From assembly GCF_000472865.1 (NCBI RefSeq), contig NZ_AXAP01000002.1:248001-312000 (forward strand): DNA of 64,000 bases, read 5' to 3'. Within the stretch, counting starts at the first letter, position 1. Each line of letters opens with the position of its first letter. Below are positions 27,678 to 36,156 of this stretch, piece after piece. Source of the stretch: Bradyrhizobium elkanii WSM2783. GTDB lineage: Bacteria; Pseudomonadota; Alphaproteobacteria; Rhizobiales; Xanthobacteraceae. The position numbers and the translations under genes are program-made. The notes beneath the pieces are model-generated. The model saw only the letters and a program-made list of their open reading frames with translations. It did no database searches and had not been told where the DNA came from.

Positions 27678-28775
27678 GTGTCCAACGTCACTCTCCAGAA
27701 CGTGGTGAAGCAATACGACTCCGTCGTCGCTGTGAGGGAAATGTCGCTCGATATCGCGAACGGAGAATTCCTGGCGCTGCTTGGGCCCAGCGGATGTGGA
27801 AAGACCACGACGCTTCGGATGATCGCGGGCTTTATCGAGGCTAGCGCGGGCCGGATCTTGTTCGGCGATCAGGATGTGACCGATCTTCCGCCCAACAAGC
27901 GCAATACGGGAATGGTGTTTCAGGGCTTTGCCCTGTTTCCCCATATGAACGTCCATCAGAACATCGCCTACGGACTGGAGATGCGCCGCGTTCCCAAAGG
28001 CGATATCCAACAGCGCGTGGCCAAGGTTCTGGACCTGGTGCAGCTCGGCCGTTTCGCGGAACGCATGCCACGACAATTGTCGGGAGGGCAGCAACAGCGG
28101 GTCGCGTTGGCCCGCGCACTGGTCATCAATCCGCATGTGTTGTTGCTGGACGAGCCGCTGTCGGCTCTCGACGCGAAGCTGCGACACGACGTTCGGCTGC
28201 AGATCCGACAATTGCAGCAATCGCTGGGGCTGACGACCGTGTTTGTCACCCACGACCAGGAGGAAGCGCTTAGCCTCGCCGATCGGCTCGTGGTGATGAA
28301 CGGTGGCGCGATCGAGCAGATCGGGAGCCCCGCCGATCTCTACGAAAGACCGGCTACGCCTTTCGTCGCCGACTTCATTGGTAAGACAAACTTCTTCAAG
28401 GGAACGCTGGCGGGCGACAGGTTCACGACCGATACGGGAATTTCCCTCAGGGTTGCGCCGAAAATCGCGCGGGCGACGCTGCTTGGGGTAAGGCCCGAGA
28501 AAATCAAGATTGCGGTCGGCCCGGCATCGGCGGCAACGGTGCTCGCCGATGCGAACGAGATCGACGGGGTGGTCGAGCTCATCAGTTATCTCGGACCTTT
28601 CACCGAGTATCAGATTAGGGTCCCCGGCGAGCAACGGCTTCTGGTTCAGCAGGCCAATCGGGACGTGCCGGAAGCGGTACAGCCAGGGCAGGCGGTCAGG
28701 CTCACGATTGCTCCGGAGTGGTGCTTTCTCTTCAATGCCGACCCGGGCACGAAGGCCCTGGAGGGTGAGCCGTAA
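27678..28775 (+). CDS. ABC importer ATP-binding protein (PotA-like)
   Basis: This 365-residue ATPase has Walker A GPSGCGKTTT, signature LSGGQQQRVALARA, Walker B VLLLDEPLSALD and the switch histidine in VFVTHDQEEA. A C-terminal TOBE/OB region from about residue 240 is typical of the PotA/CysA-type subfamily. The start is GTG at 27678 with AAAGGG upstream, 18 bases after the permease stop codon. It energises the 24870-27659 transporter. Confidence 0.92.
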   Translation: MSNVTLQNVVKQYDSVVAVREMSLDIANGEFLALLGPSGCGKTTTLRMIAGFIEASAGRILFGDQDVTDLPPNKRNTGMVFQGFALFPHMNVHQNIAYGLEMRRVPKGDIQQRVAKVLDLVQLGRFAERMPRQLSGGQQQRVALARALVINPHVLLLDEPLSALDAKLRHDVRLQIRQLQQSLGLTTVFVTHDQEEALSLADRLVVMNGGAIEQIGSPADLYERPATPFVADFIGKTNFFKGTLAGDRFTTDTGISLRVAPKIARATLLGVRPEKIKIAVGPASAATVLADANEIDGVVELISYLGPFTEYQIRVPGEQRLLVQQANRDVPEAVQPGQAVRLTIAPEWCFLFNADPGTKALEGEP

Positions 28776-28857
28776 CGGACCATCACCACTTGGTACCGGC
28801 GGCGTCGCCATCGCTGCCCGGCGTTCGAACATCGATTTGCGTCAGGAGAACAAGAAT

Positions 28858-29835
28858 ATGTCGTCGCAACTGCACGAGCGCTCGATCGTCATTGACGGTC
28901 TGATCATCTCCAATTTTGGCCGCGATATATTCGAGGATATGCGAAAGGGGGGGCTTACGGCCGCCAATTGCACGTGCTGCATTTGGGAGGGGTTCACCGA
29001 GACGATGCGGAACGTGATGCAGTGGAAACACTGGTTCCGCGAACATGGCGATCTGATCAAGCAGGTCTATACAACCCAGGACATCATGGCTGCGAAAAAG
29101 GAAGGCAGAACCGGGATCGTACTGGGGTGGCAGAATATCACCGGTATAGAGGATCAGATCGGCTATCTCAGCCTCTTCAAGGAGCTCGGCGTTGGCATCA
29201 TTCAGATGGCCTACAACACCCAGAACCTCGTGGGCACCGGCTGTTATGAAAGCAAGGACGGTGGGCTGTCCGACTTTGGACACGAGGTGGTTGCCGAGAT
29301 GAACCGACTTGGCATCCTGTGCGACCTCTCGCATGTCGGTCCTCAGACGAGCACAGACGTGATCCTTGCTTCCAAGAAGCCCGTGACTTACTCGCACTGT
29401 CTGCCCGCCGGGCTCAAGTCCCATCCGCGCAACAAGAGCGATGAGCAACTGAAGTTCATCGCCGATCGCGGCGGGTTCGTCGGCGTTACGATGTTTCCTC
29501 CCTTCCTTAAACGCGGGGCTGAAGCATCAGTAGACGATTACGTCGAGGCGATCGAATACGTGATCGACATCTGCGGCGAGCGAAACGTCGGCATTGGGAC
29601 CGACTTCACTCAAGGCTACGGGCAGCCCTTCTTCGATTGGATCACGCACGACAAAGGATACGGACGCAAGCTCACGGACTTCGGGAGCGTGATCAATCCG
29701 CAGGGCATGCGTACCATCGGTGATTGGCCAAATCTCACGGCCGCGATGGAGAAACGCGGCTGGAATTCAAGCAAAATCGAGGGCGTGATCGGAGAAAACT
29801 GGCTGTCGGTCTTGCGCGAAGTCTGGGGTGCCTAG
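28858..29835 (+). CDS. Peptidase M19 (membrane dipeptidase)-family protein lacking the first metal motif
   Basis: This 325-residue TIM-barrel protein keeps the later M19 metal-site regions: EDQIGYLSLF with a glutamate, CDLSHVG and VTYSHC. The N-terminal HxD pair that normally follows VDG (as in DGHND) is absent; the sequence reads VIDGLIISNF. No signal peptide or lipobox is seen, so it is cytoplasmic. M19 enzymes split dipeptides or beta-lactam-like amides with two zinc ions. This branch may use one metal or another chemistry. It is 82 bases after the ATPase and probably in the same operon, so its substrate may be what the importer brings in. Confidence 0.8.
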   Translation: MSSQLHERSIVIDGLIISNFGRDIFEDMRKGGLTAANCTCCIWEGFTETMRNVMQWKHWFREHGDLIKQVYTTQDIMAAKKEGRTGIVLGWQNITGIEDQIGYLSLFKELGVGIIQMAYNTQNLVGTGCYESKDGGLSDFGHEVVAEMNRLGILCDLSHVGPQTSTDVILASKKPVTYSHCLPAGLKSHPRNKSDEQLKFIADRGGFVGVTMFPPFLKRGAEASVDDYVEAIEYVIDICGERNVGIGTDFTQGYGQPFFDWITHDKGYGRKLTDFGSVINPQGMRTIGDWPNLTAAMEKRGWNSSKIEGVIGENWLSVLREVWGA

Positions 29836-30164
29836 ATCGCCTGCATACGAATTCGCATAGTAATTGATTGCCACCACTTGTGCACGCCGGTTTGTTGAGG
29901 GCGCCTTCCATGAGGAGCTGGTTCACGCAGTTGAGGGCATCGCTTAGGTTCCAAGGAGACGTCAGCGATTTCCACATCTGTCCCGACGGTGCGCAGGTGT
30001 CGCTACCCACGGGAGTGAAACAAAGCGACGGGGTTCTTGACTGCCTTGATCGTGCCGGCCTCGACGCTGAAATTAACGAACATGGTCCGGTTCAAAGCGA
30101 AAAGGACGGCCGAGTTGGAAGAGGGCGATAGCTTCTCATTCTTGCCTGACACATTCTTGGCTTT
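29836..30164. other. Intergenic stretch without a recognisable gene
   Basis: This stretch lies between the M19 gene and the palindromic element and has lower GC than its neighbours. Short open frames exist on both strands, for example 29868-30131 plus and 30003-30230 minus. None has a family motif, a convincing start or neighbour-like codon bias. It may be decayed coding DNA. Confidence 0.4.
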
Positions 30165-30292
30165 AGAGCGTTTTCGAGCCAAGCGTGCCCTCGGACTTGA
30201 TCCGAGGGTGGACATCGGTTCGCGTAGCAATCAAGTTTACGCAGATTGCGTAGACTTATCTGCGCAGAAAACGCGTCAAGACAAGAATCTAG
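30165..30292. repeat. Composite extragenic palindromic element
   Basis: The ends AGAGCGTTTTCGAGCC (from 30165) and GAAAACGCGTC (from 30267) carry the 8-bp inverted repeat GCGTTTTC/GAAAACGC. Inside lie CCCTCGGA/TCCGAGGG (30188-30195 and 30201-30208), GTTTACGCA/TGCGTAGAC (30235-30243 and 30247-30255, one wobble) and the self-complementary TCTGCGCAGA (30259-30268). From memory this matches a dispersed intergenic repeat of Bradyrhizobium relatives. It would fold into a branched RNA or cruciform. Confidence 0.65.
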
Positions 30293-30325
30293 AACTTCGG
30301 TTCTGATTCAATCAGAACCGAAGTT
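30293..30325. terminator. Long perfect hairpin at the 3' end of the UgpB-like gene
   Basis: AACTTCGGTTCTGATT (30293-30308) and its exact complement (30310-30325) flank a single C. It lies 3 bases beyond the stop codon of the minus-strand binding-protein gene, so it is well placed as a terminator or 3' stability stem for that operon. It directly abuts the palindromic element on its left. Confidence 0.65.
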
Positions 30326-30328
30326 GCT

Positions 30329-31618
30329 CTAGCCGCCGCATTTGGGCATGAGGCCGTTCACATCCTGCACCAGGCTGGGCATCACTTCCGCGGCGGAACG
30401 CTTGCCCGTCACCAGGCTTTCGGTGTGGTTCTTGATCACTTCGATGATCTTCAGCGAATTTCCACCCGGAAAGGACGCCCAGTCCGTCAGCACCGGCAGT
30501 TGCTGAATGCTGGTCATGTGGTTGGGGTTCTTGGCATAGAATGACCCGAGGAGCTCGGGTGACTTCACTGCAATCTCATTGCCGGGCATGTAACCGGTAT
30601 AGTTCACCATCAGCGTCTGACCGATCGGGCCGGTGACAAACTTCACATACTCCCATGCCGCCTTCTGCCGCTCTGCATCCTTCGCGAAGACCATAGCGAC
30701 ATTTCCGCCGGCAGGCAGCTTGCCGCCAGGTGCCGACAACGGAAACGCGACGGTCTTGAAATCAAAGCGGTTGCCGATCTGGCGATCCGCTGCGGCGACA
30801 TAGGACGTGGAATCGACGAGGATGGCGACGCTGCCGGCGACGAATGACTGACGCACTTGGCTGATACCGAAGTTGGGCATTCCTGACTTGCCAAAAGACT
30901 CCAAGGTCTTGAGCGCCCACATGCCGGCATCGTCATCGAAGGCGATTGTGCAGCCGTCGGCCTTCAGCATGCGTCCAGCGCGGCTGGTGACGAGCGACTG
31001 CAGCAGCCAGTTTCCGGTCTGGTCCCATTGGTAGTAGAATCCCGTCACGCCGGCTCCGGCACTTGCCTGAATTTTCTGACCTGCGGCGACGAGCTCGGGC
31101 CAGGACTTGGGCAGCGCAGTCGGATCGAGACTGGCCTTCTTCACGAGGTCGGCGTTCACATAGAGCACCGGTGTCGAGACCGCGAAAGGCAGACCGTAGA
31201 GCTTGCCTTTCCATTGGCCAAGCGCTGCGAGCGTTGAGTAGTAGCCGAGTTTGTCGAGACCACCATCCGCCGCCACAAAGGCATCGAGGGGCGCGCCGAG
31301 GCCGCGGTCCACGAACAAGCCGATCTGGTTGATGCCGTTGAAGGCGATATCCGGAAGACGTCCGGTGATCTGGTCGCGCAGGATCTGCTGTGCCCCCTCC
31401 TCGTAGCCGGCCGCCGGGTTGCGGAATTTTACCTTGATCTCGGGATGTGTCTCGGTGAAGCGCTTGGCCAGCTCCTGGTGAAGAGCGTTGAAAGTCCCCG
31501 GCGTGGTGTAAAGCACGTCGAGCGTTACCTCGGCATGGGCGGGCGCGAGCGCGAAGGCGGCCAGCAATGTGGCACCCACGACCCTCAACACACGGCGCGG
31601 CAGCAGTCTGTCGAACAT
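30329..31618 (-). CDS. ABC importer substrate-binding protein, UgpB-like
   Basis: This 429-residue protein has a Sec signal (RRVLRVVGATLLAAFALAPAHA) and the extracellular solute-binding family 1 fold, with VTLDVLYTTPGTFNALHQEL at the mature N-terminus. The family binds sugars or glycerol-3-phosphate and its diesters. It is the last gene of a five-gene minus-strand operon, 15 bases after the permease, with AAAGGA before the ATG. Having the binding protein last instead of first is unusual and may reflect separate boosting by its own strong ribosome-binding site and 3' hairpin. Confidence 0.87.
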   Translation of the reverse strand: MFDRLLPRRVLRVVGATLLAAFALAPAHAEVTLDVLYTTPGTFNALHQELAKRFTETHPEIKVKFRNPAAGYEEGAQQILRDQITGRLPDIAFNGINQIGLFVDRGLGAPLDAFVAADGGLDKLGYYSTLAALGQWKGKLYGLPFAVSTPVLYVNADLVKKASLDPTALPKSWPELVAAGQKIQASAGAGVTGFYYQWDQTGNWLLQSLVTSRAGRMLKADGCTIAFDDDAGMWALKTLESFGKSGMPNFGISQVRQSFVAGSVAILVDSTSYVAAADRQIGNRFDFKTVAFPLSAPGGKLPAGGNVAMVFAKDAERQKAAWEYVKFVTGPIGQTLMVNYTGYMPGNEIAVKSPELLGSFYAKNPNHMTSIQQLPVLTDWASFPGGNSLKIIEVIKNHTESLVTGKRSAAEVMPSLVQDVNGLMPKCGG

Positions 31619-31633
31619 GATGGTGTCCTTTGG

Positions 31634-32476
31634 TTACTTCATGGCGGTGGTCGCCAGCCCGTCGATGAAGCGGCGCTGGGCGAAGAGGAAAGCGAGCAGC
31701 AGCGGGGCGACGATGATCGTGGCGCCGGCCATCAGTGCGCCGAGGAATTGGCCGGCCTCGTCATCGCGGAACAGGAGAATGCCTAGCGCCGGTGTCGAGA
31801 TTTCTTCGCTCCGCACGGCGATGAGTGGCCAGAACAAGTCATTCCAGTGGGCCACTACCGAGAAGATGCCGAAGGCGGCGAGCGCGGGCGCACTCATGGG
31901 CATCATGATGCGCCAGATGATCTCGAACTCACCGAGCCCATCGAGCCGGGCGGCGTGGATGATCTCGTCGGGGATGGATCGGAAGAACTGGCGCAGCAGG
32001 AAGATGCCGAAGGCCGAGATGATCCAGGGAAGAATGAGAGCCGCGTAGGTGTCGAGCAGCCCGAAGACGTAGAGCAGGACAAAATGGGGAATGGCCAGCG
32101 CCTGCGGGGGTACGAGAAGCCCCACCAGCACCGCGGAAAACAAGGTGTCGCGCCCGCGGAAGCGCAGTTTGGCGAGGGCGTAGGCGCATGGCACGCAGAT
32201 CACGAGCTGCAGCGCGAAGATGACCGCGCAGACGAAGGCACCATTGAGCAGGAAACGGAGCATCGGCGCCGCGGTCAGCGCAACGCGATAGTTCTCGACG
32301 CCGTGGAAGGATTGGGGCCAAAGATGGAAGTCGGGTTGAAAGATTTCGTCCGGTGGCTTCAGGGATAAGCTGACCATCCATACGAAAGGCAGCAACGCGA
32401 ATGCTGCGGAAGCGACGAGCAAGACGTGGCGCGCGATGCGACCTGCGAGCCGGCGTCGGGGGCGGTGTGCACTCAT
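31634..32476 (-). CDS. ABC importer permease (UgpE/MalG-like)
   Basis: This 280-residue inner-membrane protein has six hydrophobic segments and the EAA loop HAARLDGLGEFEIIWRIMMP, typical of the MalG side of carbohydrate importers. It overlaps the upstream permease gene by 4 bases. It forms the channel with the UgpA-like partner. Confidence 0.88.
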   Translation of the reverse strand: MSAHRPRRRLAGRIARHVLLVASAAFALLPFVWMVSLSLKPPDEIFQPDFHLWPQSFHGVENYRVALTAAPMLRFLLNGAFVCAVIFALQLVICVPCAYALAKLRFRGRDTLFSAVLVGLLVPPQALAIPHFVLLYVFGLLDTYAALILPWIISAFGIFLLRQFFRSIPDEIIHAARLDGLGEFEIIWRIMMPMSAPALAAFGIFSVVAHWNDLFWPLIAVRSEEISTPALGILLFRDDEAGQFLGALMAGATIIVAPLLLAFLFAQRRFIDGLATTAMK

Positions 32477-33405
32477 GAATAGTGCACCCGGCGTTCGATG
32501 AACCGCGCCTGGGCAATCGTGAGGGCGATCACGATAGCAAGGTAGACCACCGTCAGGGCCGCGCCGTATCCGGTGCGCAGATAGTCGAAGCTTTCAGAAT
32601 AGAGCCGATTCAGCAAAACCTCGGAGGCGTAATTCGGACCGCCCTGGGTGAGCACGCGCACGCTATCGAACACCTCAAAGGCGCGGCTTGCGGTGAGGAC
32701 GATGACGAACATGGTGACCGGCCCCAACATGGGGAGAGTCACGATGCGCAGCCGGTCAAAGAGGCCGTCCGCGCCATCGACTGCAGCGGCATCGTAGAGC
32801 TGCTGGGGCACCGCCTTCAGGCCGGAGACAAAGAGCACCATGGCGAAGCCAAAACCTTGCCAAATGCCAATAAGGGCGACGGCGAGGAGCGCGGTATGCT
32901 CGTCCCGCAGCCAATTGATGCCGGTCATGCCGAATACGGCGAGCGTCCGGTTGACCAGGCCGATGCTGGGATGAAGCATTGTGCCCCACACCACGGCCAT
33001 GGCCGACATGGTGGACATGACTGGCAGAAAGTGCACCGCGCGATAGAAGCCGCGCAGGCTAGGGCTCGCTTCGATGAGCAAAGCTGTGGCAAGGCCAAGC
33101 CCCACCGTCCCCGGCACCACGATAGCCACATAGATGCAGGTGTTTATCAGGGCCTTCCAAAAGGGCGGGTCCGCCCACAACGCTGCAAAATTCTCGGTAC
33201 CGACGAAACGGAAGGTGCTGGCGCCCAATTGCCAGTCGGTGAAAGAGAACAGGATCACCGCCGCGGCCGGGCCAAAGAGCAGGCAGATGAGCAGGATCAA
33301 GGCCGGCGAGACGGCGAGCCAGCCGACGGTGGCCTCTGCAGCCTGATGCTGCCGACGACGGGCAGCGGGGCGAGCACGGCGGTGGGCCAAGGCCATCACG
33401 CTCAT
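32473..33405 (-). CDS. ABC importer permease (UgpA/MalF-like)
   Basis: This 310-residue inner-membrane protein has an EAA loop, YDAAAVDGADGLFDRLRIVT, and about six hydrophobic segments after a basic N-terminus. It is the MalF-side partner of the 31634-32476 permease. It overlaps the ATPase gene upstream and the permease gene downstream by 4 bases each. Confidence 0.88.
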   Translation of the reverse strand: MSVMALAHRRARPAARRRQHQAAEATVGWLAVSPALILLICLLFGPAAAVILFSFTDWQLGASTFRFVGTENFAALWADPPFWKALINTCIYVAIVVPGTVGLGLATALLIEASPSLRGFYRAVHFLPVMSTMSAMAVVWGTMLHPSIGLVNRTLAVFGMTGINWLRDEHTALLAVALIGIWQGFGFAMVLFVSGLKAVPQQLYDAAAVDGADGLFDRLRIVTLPMLGPVTMFVIVLTASRAFEVFDSVRVLTQGGPNYASEVLLNRLYSESFDYLRTGYGAALTVVYLAIVIALTIAQARFIERRVHYS

Positions 33406-34517
33406 GCTGCCACCTGCTCGATATCGCCGCAGCGTCTGCCAGCCTCATCGAACTGCAGCAGTCGCGCGGCATCGACCTTGAGCCCAACCGCGCGGCCGAG
33501 CGAAAGGCGCGGTTCGTCGGGTGCGGTGCGGATCACGACGGTTTCCGAGCCGTCGCGGAGCGCCACATGCACGAAGATATCCGAGCCGAGATTTTCAAGA
33601 TCCGTCACGGTGCCACCGGGCAGGCCAGCGGTTGGCGTGGTCAGGACGGCTGCTTCAGGACGAAATGCGAGGTGCTTGGTCTGCGGTGCAAGGGCTGCCG
33701 ACAGAATCGGTCGATCGTCCGCCCAATGGCCGCGAGCGACCACGTTGATCTTGGGGCTGCCGATCATCTCTGCCACCTTCAGATCCCGGGGGTCGCGATA
33801 GAGCTCGTCTGGAGGGCCCACCTGGAGCAACTCGCCGCCGATCACCACGGCCACGCGGTCCGCCATCGTCATGGCCTCCGACTGGTCGTGCGTGACATAA
33901 ACGAAGGTGACGCCGAGGCGGCGGTGCAGCGCGGTGATTTCCGCGCGCATCTGCACTCTGAGCTTGGCGTCGAGATTGGATAGCGGCTCGTCCATCAAAA
34001 AGACGGTGGGATGCCGCACCATTGCGCGCCCAAGGGCGACGCGCTGGCGTTGCCCGCCGGAAAGCTGGCCGGGCTTGCGGTGGAGCAAATGGGCCACGTC
34101 GAGCATGGCGGCGGCCTGCTCCACCTCCACGCGAATGGTTTTTTCGATGCCGGTGCGACCCGGCAGCAGCCCTCCGATCAGCGGCAGGCGCTGTGCGAAG
34201 GAGAGTCTCCGCGTGCGCAATGGCAGCGCGATATTGTCGAATACGGTGAGATGGGGATAGAGGGCGTAGGACTGAAACACCATGGCGACGTCGCGGTCCT
34301 TTGGACGGGCACCATCCACGGTCCGGCCGCCCACGCTCACCTCGCCGGCGTCTTGATCTTCGAGCCCGGCGATGATCCGCAGCAAGGTGGACTTGCCGCA
34401 GCCGGACGGTCCCACCAGGGTCAGGAATTCTCCGTCCTGAATCTTCAGGGAGACGCCCTTCAGGACCGGCACCTCGCCATAGCGCTTCTCGATGCCGCGC
34501 AGCTCGATCTCAGCCAC
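33402..34517 (-). CDS. ABC importer ATP-binding protein (UgpC/MalK-like)
   Basis: This 371-residue ATPase has Walker A GPSGCGKST, signature LSGGQRQRVALGRA, Walker B VFLMDEPLSNLD, switch VYVTHDQSEA and a C-terminal TOBE region. About 20 extra residues (SFAQRLPLIGGLLPGRTG) sit between the Q-loop and the signature, which is unusual for UgpC. The GTG at 34517 is chosen as start: it gives the family-like AEIELRGIEKRYG and overlaps the phosphodiesterase stop codon by 8 bases. A start at 34577 would add 20 atypical residues. Confidence 0.9.
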   Translation of the reverse strand: MAEIELRGIEKRYGEVPVLKGVSLKIQDGEFLTLVGPSGCGKSTLLRIIAGLEDQDAGEVSVGGRTVDGARPKDRDVAMVFQSYALYPHLTVFDNIALPLRTRRLSFAQRLPLIGGLLPGRTGIEKTIRVEVEQAAAMLDVAHLLHRKPGQLSGGQRQRVALGRAMVRHPTVFLMDEPLSNLDAKLRVQMRAEITALHRRLGVTFVYVTHDQSEAMTMADRVAVVIGGELLQVGPPDELYRDPRDLKVAEMIGSPKINVVARGHWADDRPILSAALAPQTKHLAFRPEAAVLTTPTAGLPGGTVTDLENLGSDIFVHVALRDGSETVVIRTAPDEPRLSLGRAVGLKVDAARLLQFDEAGRRCGDIEQVAA

Positions 34518-35790
34518 AGCCGCCTCGCTGTAGCGCGTTGCCGTCTGTGCCGGAGCCGGGCAGACCGAGATGAGCAAGAATGGTCGGTGCGATGTCGATA
34601 ACCGAGGCTGCTTTGGAGCGCACCGCTCCGGCCAAGAAGCCCGGACCTGAGATCATCAGGAAAGGGGACTGCTCGGCAGCCCCAAGCCCACCGTGCTGAC
34701 CTGCGCCGATGACATCTTCCTTGCCTTCGGAACGCTTGGCGGCAAAGCTTGTCCCGACGATGCCGAAAGCGTTGGGAGCCTCGGTGTCGCGCATGGAGAC
34801 GGCACAGGCGAGTCCGTTGTCGGTGGACTGGCCAATACGGTGCAACTCGGCCCTGGTCAGTACGGTGCCGGCCCAATCTTGGCCGGCCAGGAAGCTTGCG
34901 ATCGCCGCCTCGCGCCTAGCGGCGTCCGGGTGAAGATAGATCAGTGCCGAAGTGCCGTTGGAGGCGACCACCACCTCGTCGGAATCGAGACTTTCCTTGA
35001 GGCCGGCGGCGACCAGCTCGGCCTCGATGTGGATGACGCCGCTCACGGTTTGATGACCGTGATCGGATCCAAGGAGAAAGAGCACATCCTCACGGTCGGG
35101 CAATTGCGCCACAGCGTCCATGACGCGCTTCGCGTTCCGATCGGCTTCCGTCAGGACAGCCAGGTGTTCGGGCGAGCCCAGCGGCAGTGCGTGCTGGGAC
35201 GAGTCGGGTTCGCCCAGCCACATCAGAGTGAGGGCCGGAGGACCCGCGGCCAGCACAGTTTCCGCAATGAAACGCTCGGTCATGGCTCGATCGCCAGCCA
35301 CGTCCAGGCTCACGCGAAGCTGCTCAGCTTCGGGCAGAGGAATGCGGCCTCGCCCGAACGAGCCAGCGCGATGATAGATGCGTCCATGGCCGTCGGGATC
35401 GTGAGCATAGGCCGCACCAGGCGACACGTTGCTGAAGATCACCGCACCACCGTGCTCACGCAGCCGCTCGGCCAGAGTAGGAACGCCAAGGGACCGTCCG
35501 GTGACACGTCTTTTGTGCTGGAGAAAATCCGGCCGCCCCGCATCGTGACGCACAAGGCGGCCGTCTTCAACGAGGACCATGGTGTTGCCCTGGAGCCCGT
35601 GGTGCGCCGGCAGGCAGCCGGTGGCGAGGCTGGCGGAGACCACGCGCGTGCATGAAGGAAAGACCGTGCTGTAGTCTGAGAATTGCTCGGCGTGCGCGGC
35701 GAAGGCGGCTACGTGCGGCGTAGTCTCGGGACTGATGAGGTCCCGGCGCAAGCCGTCGAGGATGACGAGGATGGCGCGGCGCACGTTCAT
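34510..35790 (-). CDS. Alkaline-phosphatase-superfamily phosphodiesterase / nucleotide-pyrophosphatase-like enzyme
   Basis: This 426-residue metalloenzyme keeps all the superfamily metal ligands. They are D12 (ILDGLRRDL), D196 and H200 (EPDSSQH), D243 and H244 (GSDHGH) and H366 (QHGGLG). The nucleophile position of FPSCT is S46, where nucleotide pyrophosphatases usually have Thr. There is no signal peptide, so it acts in the cytoplasm. It heads the importer operon, so it probably cleaves an imported phosphodiester or phosphonate; phosphonoacetate-hydrolase-like activity is an alternative. The ATG at 35790 gives MNVRRAILVILDG; the 39 upstream in-frame residues look non-coding. Confidence 0.85.
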   Translation of the reverse strand: MNVRRAILVILDGLRRDLISPETTPHVAAFAAHAEQFSDYSTVFPSCTRVVSASLATGCLPAHHGLQGNTMVLVEDGRLVRHDAGRPDFLQHKRRVTGRSLGVPTLAERLREHGGAVIFSNVSPGAAYAHDPDGHGRIYHRAGSFGRGRIPLPEAEQLRVSLDVAGDRAMTERFIAETVLAAGPPALTLMWLGEPDSSQHALPLGSPEHLAVLTEADRNAKRVMDAVAQLPDREDVLFLLGSDHGHQTVSGVIHIEAELVAAGLKESLDSDEVVVASNGTSALIYLHPDAARREAAIASFLAGQDWAGTVLTRAELHRIGQSTDNGLACAVSMRDTEAPNAFGIVGTSFAAKRSEGKEDVIGAGQHGGLGAAEQSPFLMISGPGFLAGAVRSKAASVIDIAPTILAHLGLPGSGTDGNALQRGGCG

Positions 35791-36156
35791 GCATCCACGT
35801 CGTTGAGCGGCACGAAAGAGGCGCGACATTCGCGCAGCAGCCGTGCTGGGTCGCTGGTGCGACCGGCTTTCAACCGATGTTTGGCCATCTTTGGCCGCTC
35901 GGGCCACGCGCGGAGTTTTCCGTTTACGTCCTGAGCAAGCCGGATCGGCGTCGGTTCACCACTTTGCATGTCGTTCCATCGTTTGCGCCTGAGAGGAGGC
36001 GACTCCTAACGGAAGCCGACGACACTTTTGTGACTTATGAGGTACATTTGTTCCGAACGCCGAATTGCGATGTGGAGCGTGTGGCAGGGAGACGGATGTG
36101 CTGGACTAGGCAACTCGACGTGGCGCCCGGGCCAATTGTTTAAGACTGCGTTCGCC
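35791..36156. other. 366-base intergenic region upstream of the phosphodiesterase operon
   Basis: This region lies between the phosphodiesterase start and the 3' end of the LysR remnant. It should hold the promoter of the minus-strand operon. No gene, hairpin or operator could be identified with confidence. Confidence 0.45.

Noticed and set aside
29836..30164. Small genes in the low-GC gap
   Set aside because: Several short frames on both strands, but none has a recognisable domain, ribosome-binding site or supportive context.
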